A stretch of DNA of 64,000 bases from Trichuris trichiura (lineage: Eukaryota > Nematoda > Enoplea > Trichinellida > Trichuridae), in NCBI GenBank assembly GCA_037903355.1, contig JBAJFE010000005.1:310001-374000 (forward strand). Reading direction: 5' to 3'. Each line of letters starts with the position of its first letter. The stretch's first letter is position 1. The notes beneath the pieces were generated by a model, which saw only the letters and a program-made list of their open reading frames with translations, did no database searches and was not told where the DNA came from. Positions 12,867 to 23,778 of this stretch are shown here, in pieces. A program made the translations under genes and the position numbers.

Positions 12867-15800
12867 TCAGACGTGCTCTTCGGATTTCAATTTGCGATAG
12901 AGCGCCAATGCTTGACTTAAATTGCTATGCGAAATGCAGAAGTGGAGCGCCTCGCATCTGATACACTATAATATGGACAAAAAATAGTTAAAAAGAAAAC
13001 AAAGAAAAAAGAATGTTACTACCGTTGGATCGATCATCCTTCGCTGAAACAATGAGTCGGTGAATGAAATGATCAGAGTCACAATGCGCTTGTAAGGACT
13101 TTGATCGTTCGTAGGAACACTCACGTACGTGCTGTAGCATTTGCAAAGGAAATCGCAAAGAAAATCTACTGGCATAAACATCGCCTGAAAATAAAAGAAA
13201 CAACAATCAACGAGTGAACGGGCTGCTTCCTTTCTACGTACCGTTACAACTCGATTAACAACGTCGAGAACGTTCAAGCTTACGTCCATGTCAAGAACGC
13301 GTTGATAGTATCTAAGAATAGAAAGAAACAATGGCCGCTTGAATTAGCGACGCTTTTGAGGTACGTACTTTTGCGCTCGTCCGGCGCTGACCAGTCTACA
13401 AAAGATGTAAACAGCCAACAACGGATTCAAATTAATCAAGCTTTCAAACGCATTCTCATCAACCTAAGAACAAAGCATTGACAAGGAAATACGATATCAG
13501 CTGCGCATGAGCAAACGTACTGCCGAAATCAAGCCGTCGTCTGTACGCTTTTCGAATAACTGCAACAGGCGCTGTTGTCCACCCATAGCTAAGGTCACTA
13601 CTGTAGCTCGATGAACCAGCAATGTCATGCCGTCATTTTCCGTTTCACTATCACCGGGAGACGAGGTCGAAGTGCCCGCTTTGCCATTCCTTAACACTTC
13701 AGCAGAATCGGAAGTTGCGTAGCGACTTTGACGCGCTTTGCCTTCGGATATACAGCAACCTTTGGTACCGAAACTAGAAGTAGGTTTTTCAACTACTGGA
13801 GATGCTAACGAGGGACAATTGTAGGGCGACTTCGAAGAATGCTCGCTGTCCAAACGTTCCAAATAGTCCTTGTCGGAATCGCTAAGGCTATGCAGCTTTT
13901 GAGATGACGTAGTGTTTTCAATCACCGGTGAACGAATCTGTCCCTTGCAGACACGTTTTTTATTTTTGGTCATTTTTTTGGAAAGACTAGACCGACTAAT
14001 CCCTGAAGACTTATTTTCGCTGTTGCTCGACGAACCATCGCGAGAGTTATTTGTAACTGTTTTTGTAGTCGTTCGGTACTGACCACTTTCAGTTGTCCGA
14101 TTGATTGGTGTCTTGCGAGCACCATGTTGACCTGAGGCTTGACTCGCTGTACTCGTTTCAGCCGGCGGTTCGCGAACCACATACGAATAGAAGACGGGAT
14201 TCACGTGAACCCGGCTGGCGCTTGGATTCATAAGATCTGCCGGACTCCACCATATTTGTCTCACCCCAACATACTTGATTGGTAAATCTGCTTCGGGCTT
14301 GGCTCGCTTAGAAACGGTAGGACAAACGAAGGAGGCAGAGTTCCCAAAGGGAGGTCTTGAACATGAAGAAGCCTTCGGTGACGTCCGTGTGAAGCTCGCG
14401 GACGTAACTGGACCAGGGGCGGCTGAAGCACTATCAGTGGAGCATTTCCAATCGGCGACCGGTCGCGAACATGATGACGTTCCAGCTGACTGCTCGTGAG
14501 GTAGACAAATTCGCTCTTCACCCCATTTGGCAAGCTTCGGCAGGCGGCTCAACAAGTTTCCCTCTTCGACAATACGGAGGTACTTTGCATACGCCTCATC
14601 ACCGTTGAATATGTCATAGGGCACTAGTCCACCGGGTAAGAAAAATGACTCGTCCAACGGAAATAACAATAACATAATTCTACGATAAAGAAGATGGAAG
14701 GCCATTTCCTAGAAAACATGTAACATTTTCATTCTTTTTTCCGTGTAATTAAAAAAAATAATTTTAACTACCAATACAATTTTCCGGATGAACAAATTTA
14801 AATATATGCAAATTAAGGGGACAGTATAGGTTATGAAAAACGGAAAACGCTACCTCTTCGCTGACACCACTACTACACTGCTGATAATGACTTTTTGGAT
14901 CGACATTCTTCACGCTGTCCGTAGGTAGAGGAACGGAGCTGCAAACGAGAAACATTGTAGCTACAGTGAAGCATAAGCTATTGAAAGCTAACGTTAATCT
15001 GTCGATGAGTGCGCGGATGGAGGGATCACCGTACATTGCCAAAGGTCGTACATCCAAAGTTCGCATTGCGTAGCATATCACTTGCTCCTGGTATCTTTCC
15101 GCATTGATCCTCTGAAAAAGATCAACAGGTTAAGTTGAAGTTTAAAAAATTATTTCCTCGCCGCCTACTTCCACCATACGTTCGGGAGTGATAAGCAACT
15201 CCCGCGGCGTTCGTTCGGCCAACGCTTCAGTGGATACAGCCAATAGATGGAGTAGGAATATCCGCTCAGCTTCGCCCAGAGGTTGCAACCCATTTGACCA
15301 AGGCAACGGATCGTTTCTCTGCGAAAAGAAGCGGCAAAGAATGCATAAATCGCGATTCACTCGATAAGAAAACGTACTAATAAAACAACAAACACAGGCC
15401 CAAACACGTGCTGCCACATTGGCCTTTTGAACGCAAAGGCATCGTACAGAACATAGATGCCGATTATTCTCGCTGATGATGTCGTACTCTCCGGCCGGCG
15501 ACGTAGCACATGAGCAATACTGATGGCAACGATGACACGGGTTTCCGGCCGAAACTGACGGCGGAACCCGTCGGATATCTCTTGAAAAGTTGTTTCTCCG
15601 TGCGTGCTTAGAAAGCTAAAAATAATAATCATAAGCTACCTGTTGGGTAACAAGCCAAGTTTTCATGGTAGAAAGAGAAAAGGCCAAGAAATACATATAC
15701 AGCAGTGACTCTCAAGTGGGCCTTGGGCAGTTGTAGGCGGCGCTAGTATCTGGAAGACCATGGGGACGCTTGGCTAGCCAAAAGGCGCAGGGAGGTCACT

Positions 15801-16093
15801 GCATGAGGAACTGAGCTTTGGCGGAAACGACCACCTGGGAACATCGGCAAGAAAAGATAAAATGAGGGGCTGACATGAAAAAACGATGGCATTAATTTTG
15901 GGACAGACGTTTACTGATAAGGGATCGGGCAAGCACACTAAAGGCTGAGCTTCGCCGTAGGTGGTTACAGAGCATTGAGCGCAGTGCGTCAAGTAGGGAC
16001 AGCTGTCAGAAAAAAATTTGGACCTTGTAGCGATACTTACCGGGCAACGGAGAAACCCAGGTCGGAGCCCATCAGTTTCGTGAGATCTTCCAT
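12867..16093 (-). CDS. CNOT11: CCR4-NOT complex subunit 11
   Basis: CNOT11 binds CNOT10 and the N-terminus of CNOT1 in the deadenylase complex. Ten exons join without frame conflict: 16093-16041, 15615-15378, 15318-15169, 15111-14993, 14938-14854, 14708-13521, 13463-13369, 13311-13242, 13184-13023 and 12965-12867, giving about 752 residues (human is near 510). The N-terminal part (GETTFQEISDGFRRQF, IIGIYVLYDAFAFKRP) and the FLLHLLAVSTEAL..RTPRELL block match the family's helical N-terminus. The C-terminal domain is clear: NLNPLLAVYIFCRLV, VLDMDVSLNVLDVVNRVV and ALHFCISHSNLSQALALYRKL. The middle exon of ~396 codons is mostly Ser/Thr/Lys-rich and disordered-looking. The start is the first ATG after an acceptor at 16113; an additional upstream exon is possible. 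NUP62 begins 187 bp downstream on the same strand. Confidence 0.88.
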
Positions 16094-16112
16094 TAGGTGG
16101 TTGAGCAGCTGT

Positions 16113-19100
16113 CTAAAAAAACAGTTATGTTCAGCGTAACGAACTAAGTCGGACAAACCACCGAAAACCGGGTATAAAGACTGCAACTGCAACTCAATAA
16201 GGAAATGCTACCGACCTTTATTAGCTAGGCGCTAAAAAGCTCATAAATTCTTTAACTCATTTCAAACTATCCTAAACGAAGTAGAAACAGCGGAAAGAAC
16301 AACCAGTAGCGATAGGAAACAAAGTTTAGGACGTCAGCTTGATGGTACCGTCAAACAATGGATAGGAATGACCATTCCGTTAACTATGCTCAGGTTCGCA
16401 ACGTAATCTGCTGCGCCAATTGGAACAAAACTAACGATAAAATAATGGATATGAAGTATAATTTACGAGAAATGCGAACCTGTCGCAAGTAAATTGATGC
16501 TGTTGCGCACAAACAATCAGACGTGGAAAGATTGACTATTAAGAACAATCAAAGGTGCTTTTAATTACAAATAAACTGGATTTATTCTTCTAAAAAAATC
16601 TAAAACCTATATGGAGCAGGCGGAAAACTTGAAAACAACAACATAACGGCTCTTTGCTAAGTAGCAGCGCAACGCAGGATTCTGTCAAACTGCACGAAAC
16701 AGATCGTGATTTTCAGGTACACCCTACTGTTACGTGCTGCAGTCGACACCCTCGTAATAGTGCGACGTTACTGTCAAACAATTAGCATTACTTAGGCGTG
16801 CACGGTAGAGAAACTTTAGTTTGCTAAGCTTTCTTACGAAATCGTTGTGCCTACAACTATTTACGCGTCGAAAATCGTCTTGCTTCACTATAGCGCTAAC
16901 TTTTATCTTACCGTTTAATAGTCCATCATTGCCCCTCTATTTTAGACAACAAAAGCAATCACTTTGGCAAAATAAAAATCGCCGCGTTGATGTTTTGCAA
17001 TGTTTAAGAGGTGATGCACCCTTACGCACCGGAAACGTGGTGTCGAATTAGCGCTGCTTGCTTTGCTGCGTTTGACGAAACGGGATTTTAATTTTTTAAA
17101 GTAAAACCTATTTAAAAATTCGAGAATCGCGAGAAGCACAATTGCCATGAAAAGCAGGTTATTTTCGGTCCCGACACTTTGCAGTCGTCGGCTCATCGTC
17201 GGGAGCCGCTGACCCAAGTCGTTATGGCTTTGGGACGGTTCGATACGATGAAAATTATTTGCCGGGATCTTGCTAGGCGTTCTCTGCTATCGGTTTGCCG
17301 AACTAGGCGGAAAATTTTTATTTCAAAGTTCAATGTCGCAAGACAGCGGGTCCACATTGCTGCATACCCCTCTAAGAAGCACTATTGCTTTCTTCCTTAT
17401 TCGCACATGAACCTATCAACAACCAATGTCTATGCTTAAGGTCGAAGGAGAAACCGCTTTGAATTGCCTCACACTTTGAAAAAAGACCGAATTTAAAAAA
17501 ATGAAATTTCGGCTTAGCCTGACAGCTTCCTGAAACTATGCGGAGCAAACCGCAAAACCAAGCTAACGGACCCTAGTAAAAAGTGTTTACAATGTCGACC
17601 CGTCCCACCGAGCACCGATTGAAGACAGGGAAGTAACGCGGACAAAAACATTTCAAAAGTTTGATTAAAAGCAAAGAAACAAGACTTGCCTGTTTTAAGC
17701 AATCATTCGTCCAACTTGAGAACTTACGTACGATATTCAGCCCTGTGGTTTTGCAATGTTCAACGCCCGGTGGTTGTATTCTTGTAACATCCTGAAAATA
17801 AAAGCGTTACGAACAAATGGACACCATGGCGCTTTTTTCCGCTTAATTGTGCTGAGAAAACAAGGGGTGCGCCTCTTTGCTTTTCGCCTGCAGGTAAAGA
17901 CGAATAGCTTTTCGGAATCTGCCAATACGGTAGAAACAAGAATTATGATAATCAGGTTGGTCAAAACTCTACCATAAAAGGGGCGAAAACAAGTTCATAT
18001 TTGTGGATAAAAACAGCGGTATCCAAGTACGATTTGTTCTACATTACTTCACAATTTTAGGTTCGCGCGAAACAGCTTACCTGCGCTAGTTTTAAAGACA
18101 GAAAGAGTATTCATCATTTGTTTTTACAAAAAAAACATATGAAAACCTTACCGCATGCAGCGATTGAATAGATCAAAGTCCGGTCGCAATGCAGGTACAA
18201 TCAATTATCTGACTTGCGGCTCATGTTAACCGACTATTTCAGAATGTTACGGGGTAAGAATTATGATTTTCAGGTTTGCCAAACAGTTAGACAAAAAGTT
18301 CAACCACTTATTAACAGTTTTAAAGTCAATTAAAAACAATTGAAACATATGAATAATAAGCACTTGAAAACTGACCTTAGCATTGTAAAACGCGGATTCT
18401 CACAGAGAATCAATGAGGAGCGAAAGTACAGTATACTTCAATGAATTAGTCTCGCATACATCACCAAACTTTTAGCAGAACTGACAAGCAGTATCACATC
18501 GATCAGAAAACGTACAACTATTTGATTAGCGAGCAATCTGTATGCTCCGAAACGAATGAAACCATTTTTGGGAAAAGAAATGCTTCGAATCAGAAAATTT
18601 CTTTCCATCCGTCTGAGACCACCTTCAGAGCGCAAGTAAAAAGCACGACAAAGTCTTCGTAGTACAAATGCAAAAGCACGCCTGCACCAACGGCAAATAT
18701 AGTAACAAAAACTCGAGACAGAATTCTCGTCAATTCTAAGTGAACCCAATATGCTTCGCTCATACTCTGCAAACAGGGAAGTAACAATATGCCATTTAAA
18801 AGGCAAAGAGCTTAGTGGAACGTTAGCAGTTTTGTTTAGCGCTTTACTTTGTGATCGTGCAAGAAAACTAGAACAAAGACAAAAACATAGGTCGTTTTCC
18901 TTTTTCCGTATGAGCGAAAGGTTACATTTTTTATTGAATTACATATGGAACTGAAATTTTAAAATATCCGCGCGAGCGCTAATAGCAGCGCTGCAAGACA
19001 ACGGACGGAATACAGTATACAAATGAACATCCAAATACATGGAACTTGAAAACCGATTGCGAAGAAAAATTTTAAGATTGACCTAACCGACATGAGAAAT

Positions 19101-21160
19101 CACAAATTCTGCAATACTTCAACGACAAATGCGTGAGCAAAAAACTGGGGGCGCCATAAAATGCAGCAGAAATTTAACTGCTGCATTCGTAGGTACGATT
19201 TTAAGCACGACGACATCGAATGCGATTCCTCGCGTGTAAAATGAGTATCTGTATTAAACTAAGCAAAAATTGTCAGGCATAACTTTTCTTGAACCGTGCA
19301 TACGCATCGCTAAAGCATGCGCAAATAGCGAAGAAGTAAAAAAAAACTTTTTTATCATTCGAAAAACAAATCTGAATCTGCGAATTGAATTTGCCTAATT
19401 TTAAGAAAAGTGACTCTTTGCAAAACCTTGAAGAAAGTTACAGCTGCAGTGGTCATAAATATGAACGTCATTCGCTATTCACCCTCCTTGGTCATAATGC
19501 CTAATTCAGACGTGAAGTGAAACCATGGCCAACGTAAGAGAAGTCGCATAAATCGCCTTACCAAGGAAGTGCCTACACTTCTACAGATTAAAACACTCTG
19601 CTCTTTACAAGTGGTCGCCTTCTCACTGGCTCTCAGATACAATGTTGCAAAGTGTTAGTTGACAAATAAGAAAACATTCTCAATGAAACTCAGCCTGTGT
19701 AATGGCTTCTGATGGCGAAATAAAACCTTGCATAGAGCTGAAACTCGAACAAATCGATCGGAAAGAAAATAAGTTCATCAGGATAGAATAACTATCGCGT
19801 AATACGCGAGATGAGTGATTATTTATTATCAACATAAAAACAAAGCAAAAGCGGGACAATCGGATTAGGAACTTACCGGATTCATATCACTCTACCGTTC
19901 AGACCAGTGCAGCAGGAAATAGGGTACTGAGAAACATGCAAGAATTGCTCCGTTTGGTACAGTAAGATTTTACGCAGGTACCGCTTAAACGGCCAGTCAA
20001 CATTCATAAGATCGGAGCTCTGCTGTTAGCAGTATGCCCTTTACAGGATAAAGCGCTTAGCGCAACGCTACATGTTTAGTCTGTCCCATTCTTATGTCGT
20101 TATCCAAGTACTTTTATACTTCACACATAAGCATCAGCATGGCAGATTCCCTCGATGGAATTAATTTGAATATTCACTAACAATCCAACTCTGCATGCCG
20201 TCAGACTAGTGAATAAAAGTTTTCAAGGCTGCTTCCTGTCGTTTGCTTTCTTTTCATTCGCCTAAGATTTAGCAAGTTAGACTGCGAGGTAAGTGGTTTT
20301 ACGCAGATTTCAAAACGCAAACCTTAGAGATCGGTTAGTCAGTGCATGAACCAATCAACAGGCCGTAAACTTCATCAAATGAATGGGCTCTTGATTAGGC
20401 AGCAGCGCCACCTAGTTCATTTTCGCGCATAGCTATTCCTGCAAATAGTTTTTCTCGTCGGTTTTAGTCAGGATAAGAAAAAATTAACAGTGAGACTGCC
20501 TCTATTCCCAAGTTGGTCGAATTGCGTCTCTGCCGGTTTCTTTTCGACGAAACTAACGCGCTACAAGTTTACGTTACTTGAATGAATAGGAGCAGGTATA
20601 CGTAGGCCGAGAATATGCGCACTCGAGGCACGGACGTGATAAGGGCTAATTTTCAATTTATTCATTAAATTCTCGCAAACTGCGCAATATCTGAGATCTA
20701 ACATTCTACAATAGGAACTAACTTGAACTCGCTGAAACTAAGAAAAATTCTTTTCTAGTTTCCTACTTCGCTTTGACGTATGTGAATTCAGGCTTTTCAA
20801 AGGAAAGCAATAGAAACGAACCTGCATTTTTAAAGTACAGTATGACCGAACAATTCGTAACAAACAAGAATAAACGCGCTTCAAATAGAGAACGACCCTG
20901 GTGATTATTCGAATCAAAACTAGCAGTCTACCGAAACAACTTGCATAGGGTAGAACTATAAGCGAACAACATCGAACGCAACGGCGCTTAATTCAAAGCT
21001 CTCAACGATAGATACGCGCAAAGAATTGAGCAAAGTTTTCATCTTTTTCCAATATTACTCATTTTTTTAAACAAAACGTTTCAACGGCTCTTTTGCAGTG
21101 ATCAGTAGCTATTCGGCAGGTCGGACTGTAAACTTTGATGCGCAGGTACATTTACAATAA
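16113..21160. other. Intergenic stretch of ~5 kb
   Basis: No reading frame is recognisable. One minus-strand frame at 16942-17217 encodes 91 residues with a single hydrophobic segment (LLFMAIVLLAILEFL) followed by a basic tail. It has no supporting neighbours, splice chain or similarity I can name, so it is not called as a gene. Confidence 0.5.
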
Positions 21161-22015
21161 ATGACAAAGAACGGTTTAAAGCAACCATTTCGGACAGCCA
21201 AAAAACAAACGCCGGGCACTACATTTGTGAATGGACGGGAAATGGCCGCCCGTAAGTCAAAGGAAGACAGCCACTCAATTGGGGAGGACGACGAAGAATA
21301 CGAGGAGGAGATAACGAACTTGACCGAGCTGCCGGAAGATGTACCGAACAAAATAGAACAAATCATGAGAGACTCGATGAAACTAAAAAAAGAGATGATA
21401 GATCTCCTCGATCAGATGCACCGGTTGAAAACAGGTTTTGTTACGCAAGATAACTTCCAGGAATTGGAGGAGCATTTTGGCCAACTATCCGCTTTAATGG
21501 AGTTGGCACATCCAGTTCAAGCAGTTTTAAGGAGTTACAGAGTTTTCACTGGCCAAATGGCGGAAGCAAAATTGTATACCACCTACGTGGTTGAAGACTT
21601 GCTCAATCGTACAGAGTCATTGACCGCTTTTCTGACTAAGGCAATTTTTTCGGCCAGAGACAATCTACTGGACGCGACTACCATTCACGTGGGATCGCTG
21701 ATCAAGCAAGTGCGTAACAGAGATACAAACCCCGAAGTTGTTCAGGCGTTGGAACTAGCAACTCTGAAAGCCGAGGACGAAGTCGATCAAGAGATTATGG
21801 AATTTTTCGAACTTGCCAAAACGCTGCATCACATTAAAACAAGAAAACGATTTTACGTTCGTCGACTTGTCAAGACAATGCTCGACTACGATCGCACGCA
21901 GAGGAAAATTATCAACAAACTTTTGAAAGCCGTGGAAACCGCTATGGCTTCGTATCGACCCGCGGCAACTGCTCAAGACAAGAAAAGCAAAAGTCACGAT
22001 TTCCTAAGCCAATAA
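21161..22015 (+). CDS. Coiled-coil protein, possibly BAR-domain (CIBAR-like)
   Basis: A single exon of 284 codons. Residues ~1-60 are basic then acidic (DDEEYEEEITNL) and look disordered. Residues ~65-265 are continuous amphipathic helix with regularly spaced hydrophobics (e.g. LKKEMIDLLDQM, LEEHFGQLSALM, RRLVKTMLDYDR). The length and helix layout resemble the BAR domain of CIBAR/FAM92 proteins, which act at ciliary bases, but I see no diagnostic motif and the assignment is weak. The ATG at 21161 follows a TTTTGCAG acceptor-like site at about 21092-21099. AATAAA at 22059-22064 is a good polyadenylation signal 44 bp past the stop. The base composition and lack of stops support a real gene. Confidence 0.65.
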   Translation: MTKNGLKQPFRTAKKQTPGTTFVNGREMAARKSKEDSHSIGEDDEEYEEEITNLTELPEDVPNKIEQIMRDSMKLKKEMIDLLDQMHRLKTGFVTQDNFQELEEHFGQLSALMELAHPVQAVLRSYRVFTGQMAEAKLYTTYVVEDLLNRTESLTAFLTKAIFSARDNLLDATTIHVGSLIKQVRNRDTNPEVVQALELATLKAEDEVDQEIMEFFELAKTLHHIKTRKRFYVRRLVKTMLDYDRTQRKIINKLLKAVETAMASYRPAATAQDKKSKSHDFLSQ

Positions 22016-22058
22016 AGTGCCCCTTTTCGTCATCGTTACGCTTCTGCCAGGTTACGAA

Positions 22059-22064
22059 AATAAA
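22059..22064 (+). terminator. AATAAA polyadenylation signal
   Basis: Canonical hexamer 44 bp downstream of the stop of the coiled-coil gene at 21161-22015. Confidence 0.6.
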
Positions 22065-22262
22065 AATTCTAAACCACGCGAGGAACATCTATCTAATTTT
22101 ACAACGCGTACATTTGTCTTCGTTCGATGACAAACACGTTGAAGCTTTTTTAGAGGGACCCATATCCAAAACGTTAGACGCTAAGTAATACTACAGACTG
22201 TAAAAGTGATACTAAGGTTCATTTGTCTATTTGTAGGAGTTAGCAAGTAAATTTTTAAAAAA

Positions 22263-23373
22263 TTAATCAGACTCGTCTTCCCGTCTTTCGTCTCTCTTAA
22301 CAACAGCCGCAGTTTCGTCAGGCAAGTCGACGGTACGCACAGCTCTCATTTGAAAAAATGAAATGCTGCTTCCGTCAACGCATGCGACGTGGAAGGGACA
22401 ATCGTCGTCAAATTTAGTTTGCAGCGAAACCAGATCGTCCGCTGACGGTACTTCCTCGTCCGCGCTTAAAATATAACAATTCTTGAAAAGTACGCAACTT
22501 AAAATCGTCTTATGCTTTTACCTTAGCACTAAAACGCGTATGTGCGGCTTACGCTTAGATGCAAAGGTGTAACCTGAGTCGGCCAGATGAACATCGTAAA
22601 TTGACTCTAATGAGTGGTAAGGATTTTCATGAACAGAAGGCTCTCTGCAATACATTTAAAAGTGAACTGAACCATCATGTTTTGATATACCGTTCCGGAA
22701 GGTCGACTGAAGCATCTGATGGACTGCTGACGTTTTTACGTCGTGATAATGAAGCAGCATGTCTGACTACAATGTAACCGGCCCGTCGTAGATGGTCATA
22801 TAGCATATGTCTGTTCCATAAATCGGCATCGTGACCCAAAAGTAGCTGCAACGCTTGGACTAGGTTCAATGGGTCACCGTTATGATAGAGTCTGGCGGCG
22901 CACTAGAACTTCCGTATAACGAAGAAAATATGCATAAACAATATTTACCATGCTCATGAGGAAGATGGCTTCCTCGGGATACAAATGTCTTTCGCCGGCT
23001 ATGGTCACTCCCATATAGGTCCACAACTTACCCTGAAAGTAAAAAGAATAAATAAACTAAGCCCATATTGGGGCCGGTAGGAAACCTTCGACTTGGTCAG
23101 CACCAGAGAGACTTCAGCTTCCGACGTGACGCGGTATTCAATGACGCACATGTTATTACTAAAAATAGAGCGTCTTAGGAAAAATTCAAAGCAAATTTCA
23201 TCCATTCACTGATTGACCGAACAAGGCTGCTCCAAGGAGGCGTACAACTGTTGTCGAGCTTCAGCAACCTTTTCCGTTTCATCTTTAGCCTCTTTATTGA
23301 CTTGTCGCTTATTTTCAAGTTTCAAAAAGCCGGTGGACGACGATGGGGTGCTTTCTTCATCGCTACCCGCCAT
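22263..23373 (-). CDS. TSEN54: tRNA-splicing endonuclease subunit Sen54
   Basis: Structural subunit of the nuclear TSEN endonuclease that cuts introns from pre-tRNAs. Six exons join in frame: 23373-23210, 23158-23086, 23032-22949, 22902-22691, 22644-22522 and 22464-22263, giving 285 residues. This is shorter than the human protein (~526) because the long low-complexity middle is missing. The family core is clear: GKLWTYMGVTIAGERHLYPEEAIFL, then QALQLLLGHDADLW and LYDHLRRAGYIVVRH. The C-terminal part has LESIYDVHLADSGYTF and HVACVDGSSISFFQM, matching the human FDVYQAD and FALVDHGDISFYSF segments. Introns are 46-63 nt apart from none longer. The ATG at 23373 is preceded two bases upstream by a TTCAG acceptor, consistent with trans-splicing. 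DENND4 ends 405 bp upstream on the same strand. Confidence 0.92.
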
Positions 23374-23747
23374 GCCTGAACACGCTGCTACAAAAACTAC
23401 AAAGCTTATGCAAAACAAGGATGTAAAAGAACAAAAAGAAGGATATCATTGCGGGCTTATCAGCATAACCATTGAATTACAAGCGGTTTACTTAATTATT
23501 TTTTTAAATTACGTCAACCGACGGAAAAGGAAAGACGATAGACAACGATTGCAACAAACTTGGACGACGGCGGTGACGGTACGCAAATTCAAAACAACGG
23601 AGCTACGCGATGTGATTGCTACCTACCATTTTTGGTCCTAGCGTGTAAGACTGAAGCGGTGAAAAGCTCAAAAACCGGGAACAATATTCCCGCAGCCGTT
23701 GCGTACCAAAAAAAGGCTTAAGAAAAAAGGGAACAAATTCGGCGTAC

Positions 23748-23769
23748 ACCCGCGCGCGCGCACGCGCGT
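23748..23769. repeat. Alternating CG/CA tract
   Basis: A short run of alternating purine-pyrimidine (CGCGCGCGCGCACGCGCG) lies ~10 bp beyond the DENND4 stop codon, presumably in its 3'UTR. It could adopt Z-DNA. No function is inferred. Confidence 0.7.
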
Positions 23770-23778
23770 CAAGCATTG

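Noticed and set aside
16942..17217. Minus-strand 91-codon frame with one hydrophobic segment
   Set aside because: No neighbours, splice signals or similarity; within chance expectation for a 5-kb gap.
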